Of a stretch of DNA of 64,000 bases, positions 34,084-41,988 are shown one piece after another. Both the position numbers and the translations under genes were made by a program. The stretch's first letter is position 1; the number at the start of each line of letters is the position of its first letter. The notes under the pieces are model-generated. The model was given only the letters and a program-made list of their open reading frames with translations, had not been told where the DNA came from and searched no databases. Source of the stretch: Nocardioides sp. YR527. GTDB taxonomy: Bacteria; Actinomycetota; Actinomycetes; Propionibacteriales; Nocardioidaceae. The DNA lies in NCBI RefSeq assembly GCF_900101045.1, contig NZ_FNFN01000006.1:248001-312000 (forward strand), in the 5' to 3' direction.

Positions 34084-35589
34084 GTGACGACAGCCCCTCG
34101 CCGGCTCCCGGTGAACCAACGGGACACCGTTGGTGACTACGACCTGCTCTCCCTGCTGGGTCAGGGCGGGATGGGACGGGTCCACCTGGCCAGCCACCGT
34201 ACGAGCGGCGAGCGGGTGGCGCTGAAGGTGCTGCGCACCCAGTTCGTGGGCGATGAGGAGGGCCGCCATCGGCTCGCGCGCGAGGTCTCCTCGCTGCAGC
34301 GGGTGCGGAGCAGGTGGGTGGCCGGCGTGGTCGGCGCCGACCCGTGGGGCGAGGTGCCGTGGCTGGCGACCCGTTACGTACCGGGGCCGACGCTGCACGA
34401 CAAGATCGTCAACGATGGCGTGCTCTCGCGCGAGGAGGTCGAGCAGCTGGCCAGCGACCTGGCCGAGGGCATCGCCGACTGCCATGCCGTCGGCGTCCTC
34501 CACCGCGACATCAAGCCGGCCAACATCATCGTCGAGGGGCGCACCCCGATCCTGATCGACTTCGGGCTGGCCCGCGTCGCCGACGACCCGAAGATCACCG
34601 TGACCGGCCTGCTGATCGGCACGCCCGGCTACCTTCCGCCCGAGATCGCCGTCGGCGACCCGGCCACCCCGGCCTCGGACGTGCACTCGTGGGCCTCCGT
34701 GGTGGCGTACGCGGCGACCGGCCGCCCACCCTTCGGTGAGGGCAACGCGATGAAGCTGATGGACCGCGCCCGGCGCGGTGAGCACGACCTCGAGGGAGTG
34801 CCGCAGCCGCTGCGCGGGCTGCTCGCCCAGGCGCTCTCTCCCGACCCCGCCGACCGCCCGACGCTGGACGAGGTGCGCGAGTGGCTGCGTACGCCGCGCC
34901 GGCCGTTCGTGCACCGGCCGGTCGAGCAGCTCTCGCTGAGCGACCGGGCCGAGCGGGAGAAGGCCACCACCCCGGCCGCGCCGTTCCCGCCGGTCGCGAA
35001 GGTCGCCCCGCCACCCAACAAGAGCCTGGAGAAGCTGCGTCGCGGGGCCCTCTGGCTCGGTCTGCTCGCCTTCGCGGTCGGCGTGATCGCCGCGTTCCCG
35101 AGCATCGGGTTCTGGACCGTGCTCGGCGCGGCCTGGCTGATCCGCGCCGGCACGCTCGCCGCCGGTGACCTGCGCCGCTGGCGATGGTATCGCGGCCGCA
35201 AGTGGCACGACGCGCCCCGGCTCCTGATCGGCGCCCCGTGGCGGCTGGTCCGTTCGCTCCCGAAGACGTTCGTCGTCGGGGTGTGGGGCTTCGGGTTCGT
35301 GGTGGCGGCGGTGCTGATCGGCTTCGCCCTGCAGCTCTCCCTGGAGGTGGCGCTGGGACTCGCCGGCCTGGCGTTCGTCGTCGCGCTGTGGACCGGCTCG
35401 GGGCGCGACCGGCTGCGAGACCCGGTGACCAGGGCGGTCCACCGGATCTCGGTGCGATGGGTGCCGTGGATCCTCGGGTTCGCGGTGGTCCTCACCCTGG
35501 CGCTCTTCCCGATCCAGAACCTCTCCGAGGAGGGCTCGCAGTTCTCCGGCGGCGACGAGCCGTGGTGGGTCGAGCTCCTCGGCTGGTGA
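34084..35589 (+). CDS. membrane-linked serine/threonine protein kinase
   Basis: A 501-residue Hanks-type kinase. The P-loop is GQGGMGRVHLA (residues about 24-34), the lysine VALKVL, the catalytic loop LHRDIKPANII, the metal-binding DFGLA and the APE-equivalent PGYLPPE. After the kinase domain (to about 275) comes a Pro-rich linker and about six hydrophobic helices (residues 330-490), ending in an acidic, Trp-rich tail. There is no external PASTA domain, so signal sensing may occur through the membrane bundle. The GTG start fits leaderless initiation; an earlier in-frame start at 34054 falls next to the repeat array and is rejected. Confidence 0.88.
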   Translation: MTTAPRRLPVNQRDTVGDYDLLSLLGQGGMGRVHLASHRTSGERVALKVLRTQFVGDEEGRHRLAREVSSLQRVRSRWVAGVVGADPWGEVPWLATRYVPGPTLHDKIVNDGVLSREEVEQLASDLAEGIADCHAVGVLHRDIKPANIIVEGRTPILIDFGLARVADDPKITVTGLLIGTPGYLPPEIAVGDPATPASDVHSWASVVAYAATGRPPFGEGNAMKLMDRARRGEHDLEGVPQPLRGLLAQALSPDPADRPTLDEVREWLRTPRRPFVHRPVEQLSLSDRAEREKATTPAAPFPPVAKVAPPPNKSLEKLRRGALWLGLLAFAVGVIAAFPSIGFWTVLGAAWLIRAGTLAAGDLRRWRWYRGRKWHDAPRLLIGAPWRLVRSLPKTFVVGVWGFGFVVAAVLIGFALQLSLEVALGLAGLAFVVALWTGSGRDRLRDPVTRAVHRISVRWVPWILGFAVVLTLALFPIQNLSEEGSQFSGGDEPWWVELLGW

Positions 35590-35633
35590 GACGCCCGTCC
35601 CACGGAGGAAGATTTCGTGGCAGTATCAGGGCC

Positions 35634-35663
35634 ATGACGATCAACGTCATCATCATTCGCTAG
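35634..35663 (+). CDS. cimA leader peptide (MTINVIIIR)
   Basis: A nine-codon reading frame with Ile at positions 3, 6, 7 and 8 and Val at 5, no Leu, ending TAG 27 bp before a T-tailed terminator and 91 bp before cimA. The ATG follows CAGTAT by 7 nt, so it is probably leaderless. Four Ile codons in nine is a clear isoleucine sensor, matching the role of citramalate synthase in isoleucine synthesis. Confidence 0.75.
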   Translation: MTINVIIIR

Positions 35664-35690
35664 CGCGTCGAGCAACCGCCCGACGCGCCA

Positions 35691-35716
35691 CCCTCTCGTT
35701 CCCGAGAGGGTTTTTT
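35691..35716 (+). terminator. cimA attenuator terminator
   Basis: CCCTCTCG (35691-35698) pairs with CGAGAGGG (35703-35710) around TTCC, followed by six T residues. A second hairpin, GCGCGTCG/CGACGCGC (35663-35670, 35681-35688), begins at the leader stop and can serve as the alternative structure. Confidence 0.75.
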
Positions 35717-35754
35717 GTTGCCCAGCCGCAGGACGACCCGAGGACAGAAGAGCC

Positions 35755-37365
35755 ATGGAATTCCACGTCTACGACACCACCCTGCGCGACGGTGCGCAGC
35801 AGGAGGGCCTCAACCTCAGCGTCGCCGACAAGCTCGCGATCGCCCGGCACCTCGACGGCCTGGGCGTCGGGTTCATCGAGGGCGGCTGGCCCGGTGCGAA
35901 CCCGAAGGACACCGAGTTCTTCAAGCGGGCCGTCTCCGAGCTCGACCTCAAGCACGCGCGGCTGGCGGCGTTCGGGTCGACCCGCCGGGCCGGGGTGCGG
36001 GCGGCCGACGACCCCCAGGTCGCCGCGCTCCGCGACTCCGGCGCTTCGGTCGTCACCCTCGTGGCCAAGTCCCACGACCGCCACGTCGAGCTCGCGCTGC
36101 GGACCACGCTCGAGGAGAACCTCGCGATGATCCGCGACACGGTCTCCCACCTGCGCGAGGAGGGCCAGCAGGTCTTCCTCGACGCCGAGCACTTCTTCGA
36201 CGGCTACCGGGCCAACCGCGACTACGCGCTGGAGGTTCTGAGGACGGCCTACGAGGCGGGCGCCGACGTGGTCGCGCTGTGCGACACCAACGGCGGAATG
36301 CTGCCGGGCTGGGTGGCCGACGTCGTCCACGACGTCCGCACCGCCACCCAGGGGGCGGTCGGGATCCACTGCCACAACGACACCGGGTGTGCGGTCGCCA
36401 ACTCGCTGGCCGCCGTGGACGCCGGCGCGATGCACGTCCAGGGCTGCATCAACGGCTACGGGGAGCGTACGGGCAATGCCGACCTCGTATCCGTGGTCGC
36501 CAACCTGCAGCTGAAGCTGGGCCGCGAGGTGCTGCCGACGGGGCTGCTGGGTGAGGCGACCCGCGTCGCCCACGCGGTCGCCGAGGTGACCAACGTGCCG
36601 CCCGCGGGCCGGCAGCCGTACGTCGGTGCCTCCGCGTTCACCCACAAGGCCGGGCTGCATGCCTCCGCGATCAAGGTGGACCCCAACCTCTACCAGCACA
36701 TGGACCCGGCCGGCGTCGGCAACGACATGCGGCTGCTGGTCTCGGACATGGCCGGTCGGGCCTCGATCGAGCTGAAGGGACGCGAGCTCGGCTACGACCT
36801 CTCCGACGACCGCGACCTGGTGACCCGGGTGACCGAGCGGGTCAAGGAGGCCGAGCAGCGTGGCTACACCTTCGAAGCGGCTGACGCCTCCTTCGAGCTG
36901 CTCCTGATCGAGGAGGTCGAAGGCTCTCGTCCGTCCTTCTTCGACGTCGAGTCCTGGCGGGTGATCTCCGAGGCTCGCGGCGGCGGCCAGGAGACGGCGT
37001 CGACCACCGAGGCGATCGTGAAGATCCACGCCGACGGCGTACGTCACGTCGAGACCGGCGAGGGCAACGGCCCGGTCAACGCGCTCGACCAGGCATTGCG
37101 GGCCGCGATCACGCGTGCCTTTCCGGTGGTCGCCGACTTCGACCTGATCGACTTCAAGGTGCGGCTCTTCGACCAGGGACACGGCACCGACGCGAGGACC
37201 CGGGTGCTGATCGAGACCTCCGACGGCTCGACGTCGTGGACGACGGTCGGGGTCGGGTCGAACGTGATCGAGGCGTCGTGGGAGGCCCTCGTCGACGGGC
37301 TGACCTTCGGGCTGCGCCGGCATGTGGGCGAGACCACACCCCCGGAGGCGGCTTTCACGGAATGA
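35755..37365 (+). CDS. cimA: (R)-citramalate synthase
   Basis: A 536-residue HMG-CoA-lyase-like TIM-barrel enzyme with C-terminal regulatory domain. It condenses pyruvate and acetyl-CoA to citramalate, the first step of the threonine-independent route to isoleucine. Seen: DTTLRDGAQQEGLNLSVADK (residues 6-25), the metal-binding HCHNDTGCAVANS, and ASAFTHKAGLHASAI. The C-terminal ~150 residues form a LeuA-type dimerisation/allosteric domain. CimA and 2-isopropylmalate synthase are close relatives; the length, the D/E-rich active site and above all the isoleucine leader favour CimA. It is preceded by an attenuator. Confidence 0.88.
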   Translation: MEFHVYDTTLRDGAQQEGLNLSVADKLAIARHLDGLGVGFIEGGWPGANPKDTEFFKRAVSELDLKHARLAAFGSTRRAGVRAADDPQVAALRDSGASVVTLVAKSHDRHVELALRTTLEENLAMIRDTVSHLREEGQQVFLDAEHFFDGYRANRDYALEVLRTAYEAGADVVALCDTNGGMLPGWVADVVHDVRTATQGAVGIHCHNDTGCAVANSLAAVDAGAMHVQGCINGYGERTGNADLVSVVANLQLKLGREVLPTGLLGEATRVAHAVAEVTNVPPAGRQPYVGASAFTHKAGLHASAIKVDPNLYQHMDPAGVGNDMRLLVSDMAGRASIELKGRELGYDLSDDRDLVTRVTERVKEAEQRGYTFEAADASFELLLIEEVEGSRPSFFDVESWRVISEARGGGQETASTTEAIVKIHADGVRHVETGEGNGPVNALDQALRAAITRAFPVVADFDLIDFKVRLFDQGHGTDARTRVLIETSDGSTSWTTVGVGSNVIEASWEALVDGLTFGLRRHVGETTPPEAAFTE

Positions 37366-37382
37366 ACCTCCCGGACGCGGGC

Positions 37383-37403
37383 GTTGAACACTTCAACATT
37401 GAA
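37383..37403 (+). promoter_or_regulatory. candidate repressor operator before the flavin reductase gene
   Basis: GTTGAACACTTCAAC (37383-37397) is a perfect palindrome with a 3-nt centre, and a third half-site TTGAA follows at 37399-37403. Overlapping TTGAA/TTCAA half-sites upstream of flavin reductases suggest a redox-sensing MarR-type repressor (inference); none is encoded next door. Confidence 0.45.
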
Positions 37404-37429
37404 CTACCCGCGTCCTACGAGGAGAACCC

Positions 37430-37969
37430 GTGACCGACACCCGTATCGCCGTACTCGTTGGCAGCCTGCGCGCCGACTCCATCAACCGCAAGCTCGCCGA
37501 GAAGCTGGTCGCCGAGGCGCCTGATGGTGTCGTCCTGGAGATCGTCGACGGGCTGGCGGACGTGCCGTTCTTCAACGAGGACCTCGAGGCCGACCCGGGC
37601 GAGGCCGTGAGCCAGCTCCGCAAGGTGATCGACGAGGCCGACCGCGTCCTCATCGTGACGCCTGAGTACAACGGCACGATGCCCGCCGTCATCAACAACG
37701 CGATCGACTGGCTCTCGCGCCCCTACGCAGCCGGCGTGCTCAAGGGCAAGATCCTCTCCGTCGTCGGCGTCGCCCCGACCCCCTACGGTGCCAAGTGGTC
37801 CCACGCCGACGCCGCCCGCTCGGCCGGCATCGGTGGCGCGATCGTCGTCGAGGACGCCATCGTCTCCCAGCCGGTCCACGAGATCGACGTCTTCACCGAC
37901 GCCGACGCCCAGGCCCGCTTCACCGAGGCCGTCGCCAAGCTCGCGGGCTTCCAGCCTGCTGCTGTCTGA
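37430..37969 (+). CDS. NADPH-dependent FMN reductase
   Basis: A 179-residue flavodoxin-like protein. AVLVGSLRADSINRKLAEKL is the FMN phosphate-binding loop and LIVTPEYNGTMPAVINNAIDWLSRP is the isoalloxazine-binding region typical of the ArsH/NADPH-dependent FMN reductase family. It reduces FMN or quinones using NADPH and may support stress defence. The GTG start has GGAG 6 nt upstream. A palindromic operator lies about 30 bp before the start and a strong terminator follows. Confidence 0.88.
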   Translation: MTDTRIAVLVGSLRADSINRKLAEKLVAEAPDGVVLEIVDGLADVPFFNEDLEADPGEAVSQLRKVIDEADRVLIVTPEYNGTMPAVINNAIDWLSRPYAAGVLKGKILSVVGVAPTPYGAKWSHADAARSAGIGGAIVVEDAIVSQPVHEIDVFTDADAQARFTEAVAKLAGFQPAAV

Positions 37970-37988
37970 TCCCCATCCAGGCGGCACC

Positions 37989-38028
37989 ACGATGGTCAGG
38001 TCTCTGCGGGGGGAGACCTGACCATCGT
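37989..38028 (+). terminator. terminator hairpin after the flavin reductase gene
   Basis: ACGATGGTCAGGTCTC (37989-38004) pairs perfectly with 38013-38028 around TGCGGGGG, followed by CATTTAT. This is a 16-bp stem. Confidence 0.7.
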
Positions 38029-38061
38029 CATTTATCGCGTGCGTGACGGGCGATTCGGCCG

Positions 38062-38067
38062 TACGTT
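38062..38067 (+). promoter_or_regulatory. leaderless -10 box (TACGTT) for the VOC-GNAT fusion gene
   Basis: TACGTT, 6 nt (gcggcc), then the ATG at 38074. Confidence 0.5.
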
Positions 38068-38073
38068 GCGGCC

Positions 38074-39033
38074 ATGAGTGGACCCGTGAAGCAGCTCCGT
38101 CTGGTGGTCGAGGCCAAGGACTACGAGGAGGCGGTGGCGTTCTACCGCGACACCCTCGGCCTGCCGGAGGAGGCCGCGTTCTCAGGCCCCGGTGAGGCGC
38201 ACGTGACGATCCTGGACGCCGGCCGGGCCACGCTCGAGCTCGCCAACTCCGCCCAGCACGCCTACATCGACGAGGTCGAGGTCGGGCGTCCGGCGGCCGG
38301 CCACGTACGGGTGGCGTTCGAGGTCGAGGACTCCGCCGCCGTCGCCTCCGGGCTCGTCGATGGCGGTGCCACCCTTGTTGCGCCGCCCACCCGCACCCCG
38401 TGGGAGTCGCTCAACGCCCGTCTCGACGGGCCGGCGGGTCTGCATCTGAGTGTCTTCCAGGAGCTCGTCGAGCCCGCGCTGGCACCGGACTACCCGGTCA
38501 CCACCGAGCGGTTGGCGCTGCGCCCGATCGACGTCGAGCGCGACCTCGAGGACCTGCACGCCTACCTCTCGCTCGAGGAGGTGTGCCGCTACATCCCGCC
38601 GGTGCCGCGTGACCGCGAACAGCTGCGGAAGGCGTACGCACCCGAGAGGCGTCTCTCCGTCCTGCGTCAGGAGGGTGAGGTGCTCTGCCTCGCCGTCGAG
38701 CACGAGGGCCGGCTGATCGGCGACGTGGTCCTTTTCTGGCACAGCAAGGAGCAGCGGTCGGGGGAGATCGGCTATGCCTTCAACCCTCAGTTCAGCGGCC
38801 GCGGCTTCGCCACCGAGACCGCACGGGCGCTGCTGGGCCTGGCGTTCGACGGGCTCGGCCTGCACCGGGTGACCGCCCGGGTCGACGAGCGCAACGAGGC
38901 CTCGGCCCGGGTGATCGAGCGGCTCGGGATGCGCAAGGAGGCGGTCGAGCGTGAGGCCGAGTGGTTCAAGGGTGAGTGGACGACATTGGTGCACTACGCG
39001 ATGCTCGAGGACGAGTGGCGCTCGGGCCACTAG
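38074..39033 (+). CDS. VOC-GNAT fusion protein
   Basis: A 319-residue protein in one uninterrupted frame. Residues 1-130 are a glyoxalase/VOC domain (KQLRLVVEAKDYEEAVAFYRDTLGLPEEA, GHVRVAFEVEDSAAVASGLVDGG, GPAGLHLSVFQ). Residues about 142-315 are a RimJ/RimL-like acetyltransferase (TERLALRPIDVERDLEDLHAYLS, GEIGYAFNPQFSGRGFATETARALL, RVTARVDERNEASARVIERLGMRKE). The two domains are normally separate. The fusion suggests acetylation of a small molecule held by the VOC domain, for instance self-protection against a toxic metabolite (inference). Its stop codon starts the -10 box of the amidase gene. Confidence 0.83.
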   Translation: MSGPVKQLRLVVEAKDYEEAVAFYRDTLGLPEEAAFSGPGEAHVTILDAGRATLELANSAQHAYIDEVEVGRPAAGHVRVAFEVEDSAAVASGLVDGGATLVAPPTRTPWESLNARLDGPAGLHLSVFQELVEPALAPDYPVTTERLALRPIDVERDLEDLHAYLSLEEVCRYIPPVPRDREQLRKAYAPERRLSVLRQEGEVLCLAVEHEGRLIGDVVLFWHSKEQRSGEIGYAFNPQFSGRGFATETARALLGLAFDGLGLHRVTARVDERNEASARVIERLGMRKEAVEREAEWFKGEWTTLVHYAMLEDEWRSGH

Positions 39034-39036
39034 TCT
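39031..39036 (+). promoter_or_regulatory. leaderless -10 box (TAGTCT) for the amidase gene
   Basis: TAGTCT includes the TAG stop of the fusion gene, then 6 nt, then GTG at 39043. The leuB promoter has the identical arrangement. Confidence 0.55.
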
Positions 39037-39042
39037 GCAGGT

Positions 39043-40449
39043 GTGGCCGAGCTTCATGATCTGACCGCCCTGGAACAGGGAGAGCTGCTGCATCGATGCG
39101 AGATCTCCCCGGGAGAGATCGCCGAGCACTATCTCGACCGGATCGCCCGGCTCGACGATGTCGGTGCCTTCGTCACGGTGGCCGAGTCGCGGATCTCCAC
39201 ATGTGCTCGGGAGCTCGCGGTGAAACCGGTCGGCGCCTCGCCGCTGTGGGGCGTACCCACCGCCATCAAGGACCTCAACCTCACCCGCGGGGTGCGTACG
39301 ACCTTCGGGTCGGCGGTCTTCGCCGACTTCGTCCCCGACGTCTCCGACAACGTGACGCTCTCGATCGAGGCGGCCGGGATGATCTCCCTCGGGAAGACCA
39401 ACACCCCCGAGTTCGGCTCGCCCTGCTACACCGAGCCCGATGTGGCGCCGCCCGCCGTCACCCCTTGGGACCGTACGCGGATCGCCGGCGGCTCCTCCGG
39501 GGGTGCTGCCGCGGCGGTCGCCGCCGGGCTCGTTCCGGTCGCCCAGGGCTCCGACGGCGGCGGCTCGATCCGGATCCCGGCCTCGTGCTGCGGGCTGGTC
39601 GGCCTCAAGCCGACCCGTGGGCGGATCTCCCCGTCGCCGATGTACGGCGACGCGGCCGGACTCGCCACCGCCGGTCCGATCGCCCGGTCGGTACGCGACG
39701 CCGCGGCCTTCCTCGACGTGCTCGCGGGGCGGCGTACGGGCGATCCCTTCTGGGCACCCGAGGAACCCCTGCCGTTCCTCGACGCGTGCGAGCGGCCGCC
39801 GGGGCGGCTGCGCATCGCCCGGTTCATCGAGCCGCTGATCGCGCCGACCTCGGTCGACCCGGAGTGCGTCGCCGCCTGGGAGAACGCCTCTGTGCTGCTG
39901 GAGTCGCTGGGCCACGAGATCATCGACATCCCGCGGCCGCTGCCGGTCGAGGCGGTCGCGGTCTTCGAGACGGTCTGGGCCGTCGGCACCGCGATGTCGG
40001 TCGTCAACCTGACCCCCGAGCAGCGCTCGCAGATCCGGCCGCTGACCCGCTGGCTCACCGAGCAGGGGGAGGCGGTCAGCGGTCCGGCCTTCGGGCTGGC
40101 GATCGCCGAGCTGCGTCGCTTCGCCGCCGGTGCGCTGGAGGCACTGGCGCCCTACGACGCTGTGCTCACCCCGACCCTCGCCACCCCGCCCCCGAAGGTC
40201 GGCGAGATCCGCGACGACGCCGACCCCGCGCGCGACTTCCAGGCCCAGAAGGAGTTCACCCCCTGGACCTCCGCCTGGAACGTCACCGGCATGCCCGCCA
40301 TCTCCCTGCCCCTCCACTGGACCCCGTCCGGCCTCCCGGTCGGCGTCATGCTCGCCGCCCGCCCCGCCGAGGAACCCCTCCTGCTCTCCCTCGCGGCCCA
40401 GATCGAGGATGCCGCCCTCTGGGACCACCGCCTCCCGCCCGGCTGGTAA
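39043..40449 (+). CDS. amidase signature-family amidohydrolase
   Basis: A 468-residue enzyme with the Ser-cisSer-Lys triad. The Lys is in GVPTAIKDLNLT (near residue 75), the cis-Ser in AGGSSGGAAAAVAAG and the nucleophile Ser in GSDGGGSIRIPASCCGLVGLKPTRG. It hydrolyses an amide or related C-N bond; family members include fatty-acid amidases, nicotinamidase-like and aryl-acylamidases. There are no gatB or gatC neighbours, so it is not GatA of the tRNA amidotransferase. It begins at a leaderless GTG and is followed by repeat array B. Confidence 0.86.
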   Translation: MAELHDLTALEQGELLHRCEISPGEIAEHYLDRIARLDDVGAFVTVAESRISTCARELAVKPVGASPLWGVPTAIKDLNLTRGVRTTFGSAVFADFVPDVSDNVTLSIEAAGMISLGKTNTPEFGSPCYTEPDVAPPAVTPWDRTRIAGGSSGGAAAAVAAGLVPVAQGSDGGGSIRIPASCCGLVGLKPTRGRISPSPMYGDAAGLATAGPIARSVRDAAAFLDVLAGRRTGDPFWAPEEPLPFLDACERPPGRLRIARFIEPLIAPTSVDPECVAAWENASVLLESLGHEIIDIPRPLPVEAVAVFETVWAVGTAMSVVNLTPEQRSQIRPLTRWLTEQGEAVSGPAFGLAIAELRRFAAGALEALAPYDAVLTPTLATPPPKVGEIRDDADPARDFQAQKEFTPWTSAWNVTGMPAISLPLHWTPSGLPVGVMLAARPAEEPLLLSLAAQIEDAALWDHRLPPGW

Positions 40450-40457
40450 CCCGCCCA

Positions 40458-40677
40458 CGCCGAGACGTCAGTCAGGTCGGCCGACACGTCAGTCAGGTCG
40501 GCCGACACGTCAGTTGCGTCGGGCGAGATGGCACATGGTGCCGTCTCGACCGACGTACGTGACGCCTCGGCCGACCGCAGCGACGCGTCGGCCGACCGGG
40601 GTGACGCGTCGGCCGACCGGGGTGACGCGTCGGCCGACCGGGGTGACGCGTCGGCCGACGGGGGTGACGCTTCGGCT
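40458..40677. repeat. 21-bp repeat array B: three forward units, central palindrome, six reverse units
   Basis: Forward units at 40458-40478, 40479-40499 and 40500-40520 follow GGCCGAcACGTCAGTCAGGTC closely. The centre (40521-40551) is an imperfect hairpin with the core GGCAC-atg-GTGCC. Six reverse units run 40552-40677, three of them identical (GACCGGGGTGACGCGTCGGCC read on the plus strand is 21 bp, shown here by its first 18 positions at 40594-40611). No unit is separated by a spacer. It lies between the convergent amidase and bioN genes. Confidence 0.85.
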
Positions 40678-40681
40678 GGGG

Positions 40682-41287
40682 TCAGTCGCCGAGGCCGCGG
40701 GCTTTGAGGGCGTCGCCGGTCTCGTGAGCGCGGGCGACGACTCGGATGACGAAGGGGGTGAGGTACGCCCTGGGGGAGCGGCCGAGGCCGCGGGCTCGGG
40801 CGGCGTCGCGGGTCTCCACGCCCAGGGCGAGGGTGCCGGGAAGGGCCTGGATGGCCATCGCGATCGTGAGCGCGACCCGCTCGGGGTCGAGCCCGACGCG
40901 GCGCAGCGGACGGATCCAGCGGACGACGGCGTCGAGCGTCTCGGTGGTCGGTGTGGTCACGGTCAGGGTGAGCGCCAGCAGTGCGAGCGAGACGAGGTCG
41001 AGGAGGGACTCCAGCGCTCGGTCGAAGGTGAACAGCCACCACTGCAGCAGCGCGACGAGCACGGCGATGACCAGCACGGCGCGCAGCGCCCGCGCGGTCG
41101 CGGCCAGGTCGAGGCGGCCGATGAGCGCGAACACGACGGCCACCATCAAGAAGCCGACCGCGATGAGCGGGCCGCGCAGCGCCACGATGGCCACGCTGAG
41201 CGCGGCCAGCCCGAGCAGCTTGGCGCCCACCGGTAGCCGGTGGAGCACGGTGTCGCCCGGGCGGTAGAGCCCGACGGTCATGCTCAC
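40682..41287 (-). CDS. bioN: ECF transporter transmembrane subunit (EcfT/BioN)
   Basis: A 201-residue CbiQ/EcfT protein with four to five membrane helices in the first 130 residues (LLGLAALSVAIVALRGPLIAVGFLMVAVVFALIG). The C-terminal coupling helices carry the two Ala-Arg-Gly motifs: AARARGLG (near 170) and LKARGLGD at the very end. These link the ATPase to BioY. It overlaps the bioM stop by 4 bp. Encoded with bioM and bioY, it makes a dedicated biotin importer. Confidence 0.87.
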   Translation of the reverse strand: MSMTVGLYRPGDTVLHRLPVGAKLLGLAALSVAIVALRGPLIAVGFLMVAVVFALIGRLDLAATARALRAVLVIAVLVALLQWWLFTFDRALESLLDLVSLALLALTLTVTTPTTETLDAVVRWIRPLRRVGLDPERVALTIAMAIQALPGTLALGVETRDAARARGLGRSPRAYLTPFVIRVVARAHETGDALKARGLGD

Positions 41288-41988
41288 CCCTGGCTCACCG
41301 CCCCCACGTAGTGCGCAACCGCGGCGTCGGCATCGCCGTCGTAGCAGACCCGGCCGTCCTCGACGACGAGGACGCGGTCGCAGCGGCGTACGAGGTCGAG
41401 ATCGTGGGTGACGAGGACCAGCTGCTGCGGCAGCGAGAAGAGCAGGTCGCCGACCATGCGGGTGTTGCGCAGGTCGAGCAGGGTGGTCGGCTCGTCGGTG
41501 ACGAGCACGTCGGGTTCGGTGGCGAGCACACCGGCCAGGGCGAGCAGCTGACGTTGGCCGCCGGAGAGCGCGTGGACGCTGACCTCGGCGCGCTCGGAGA
41601 GCCCGAAGCGGGCCAGCGTGTCGAGGGCGACCTGCTTGCGGCGTACGCGGTCCTTCACGGTCCTGCGCAGCGACAGCTCGACGTCCTCGACGCAGGTCGG
41701 CATCACCAGCTGGGCGGCGGGATCGGTGAACGTGAACCCGACACGACGGCGTACGGCGGCGCCCTTGCGCGCCACGTCGAGGCCACCGACGGAGACGCTC
41801 CCGGCGCTGGGTGCGACCAGGCCGTTGATCATCCGGGCAAGGGTCGACTTGCCGGAGCCGTTGCTCCCGACGATCCCGATACGCTGCTCGGTCAGGGTCA
41901 GCGTGGTGGGCTGCAGGATGGTGCGCTCGCCACCGAGGTCCGGGGACTCGACCCGGACCTCGGCGGCCTCGAAGCGGATCTCAGGCAC
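41284..41988 (-). CDS. bioM: ECF transporter ATPase (BioM)
   Basis: A 234-residue CbiO/EcfA-type ATPase. Walker A is GSNGSGKSTLARMINGL, the signature ALSGGQRQLLALAGVL, Walker B VLVTDEPTTLLDLRNT and the switch His in VTHDLDL. The Q-loop has FTFTDPAAQLVMPT, the usual ECF form. A GTG start at 41988 inside the end of bioY is chosen; upstream in-frame DNA belongs to bioY. It powers biotin uptake by BioY with BioN. Confidence 0.88.
   Translation of the reverse strand: MPEIRFEAAEVRVESPDLGGERTILQPTTLTLTEQRIGIVGSNGSGKSTLARMINGLVAPSAGSVSVGGLDVARKGAAVRRRVGFTFTDPAAQLVMPTCVEDVELSLRRTVKDRVRRKQVALDTLARFGLSERAEVSVHALSGGQRQLLALAGVLATEPDVLVTDEPTTLLDLRNTRMVGDLLFSLPQQLVLVTHDLDLVRRCDRVLVVEDGRVCYDGDADAAVAHYVGAVSQG

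Noticed and set aside
39043..40449. GatA subunit of the Glu-tRNA(Gln) amidotransferase
   Set aside because: No gatB or gatC nearby and the protein matches the general amidase family; gltX and the tRNAs are 12 kb away.
40458..40677. Possible CRISPR array
   Set aside because: Units are contiguous with no spacers, switch orientation at a central palindrome, and no cas genes are nearby.
40152..41042. A long minus-strand reading frame with a repeated Ser-Ala-Asp-Ala-Ser-Pro-Arg heptapeptide
   Set aside because: The heptapeptide is a by-product of the 21-bp DNA array, whose period is a multiple of three. The frame also covers the antisense of the amidase and bioN genes and has no start signal.
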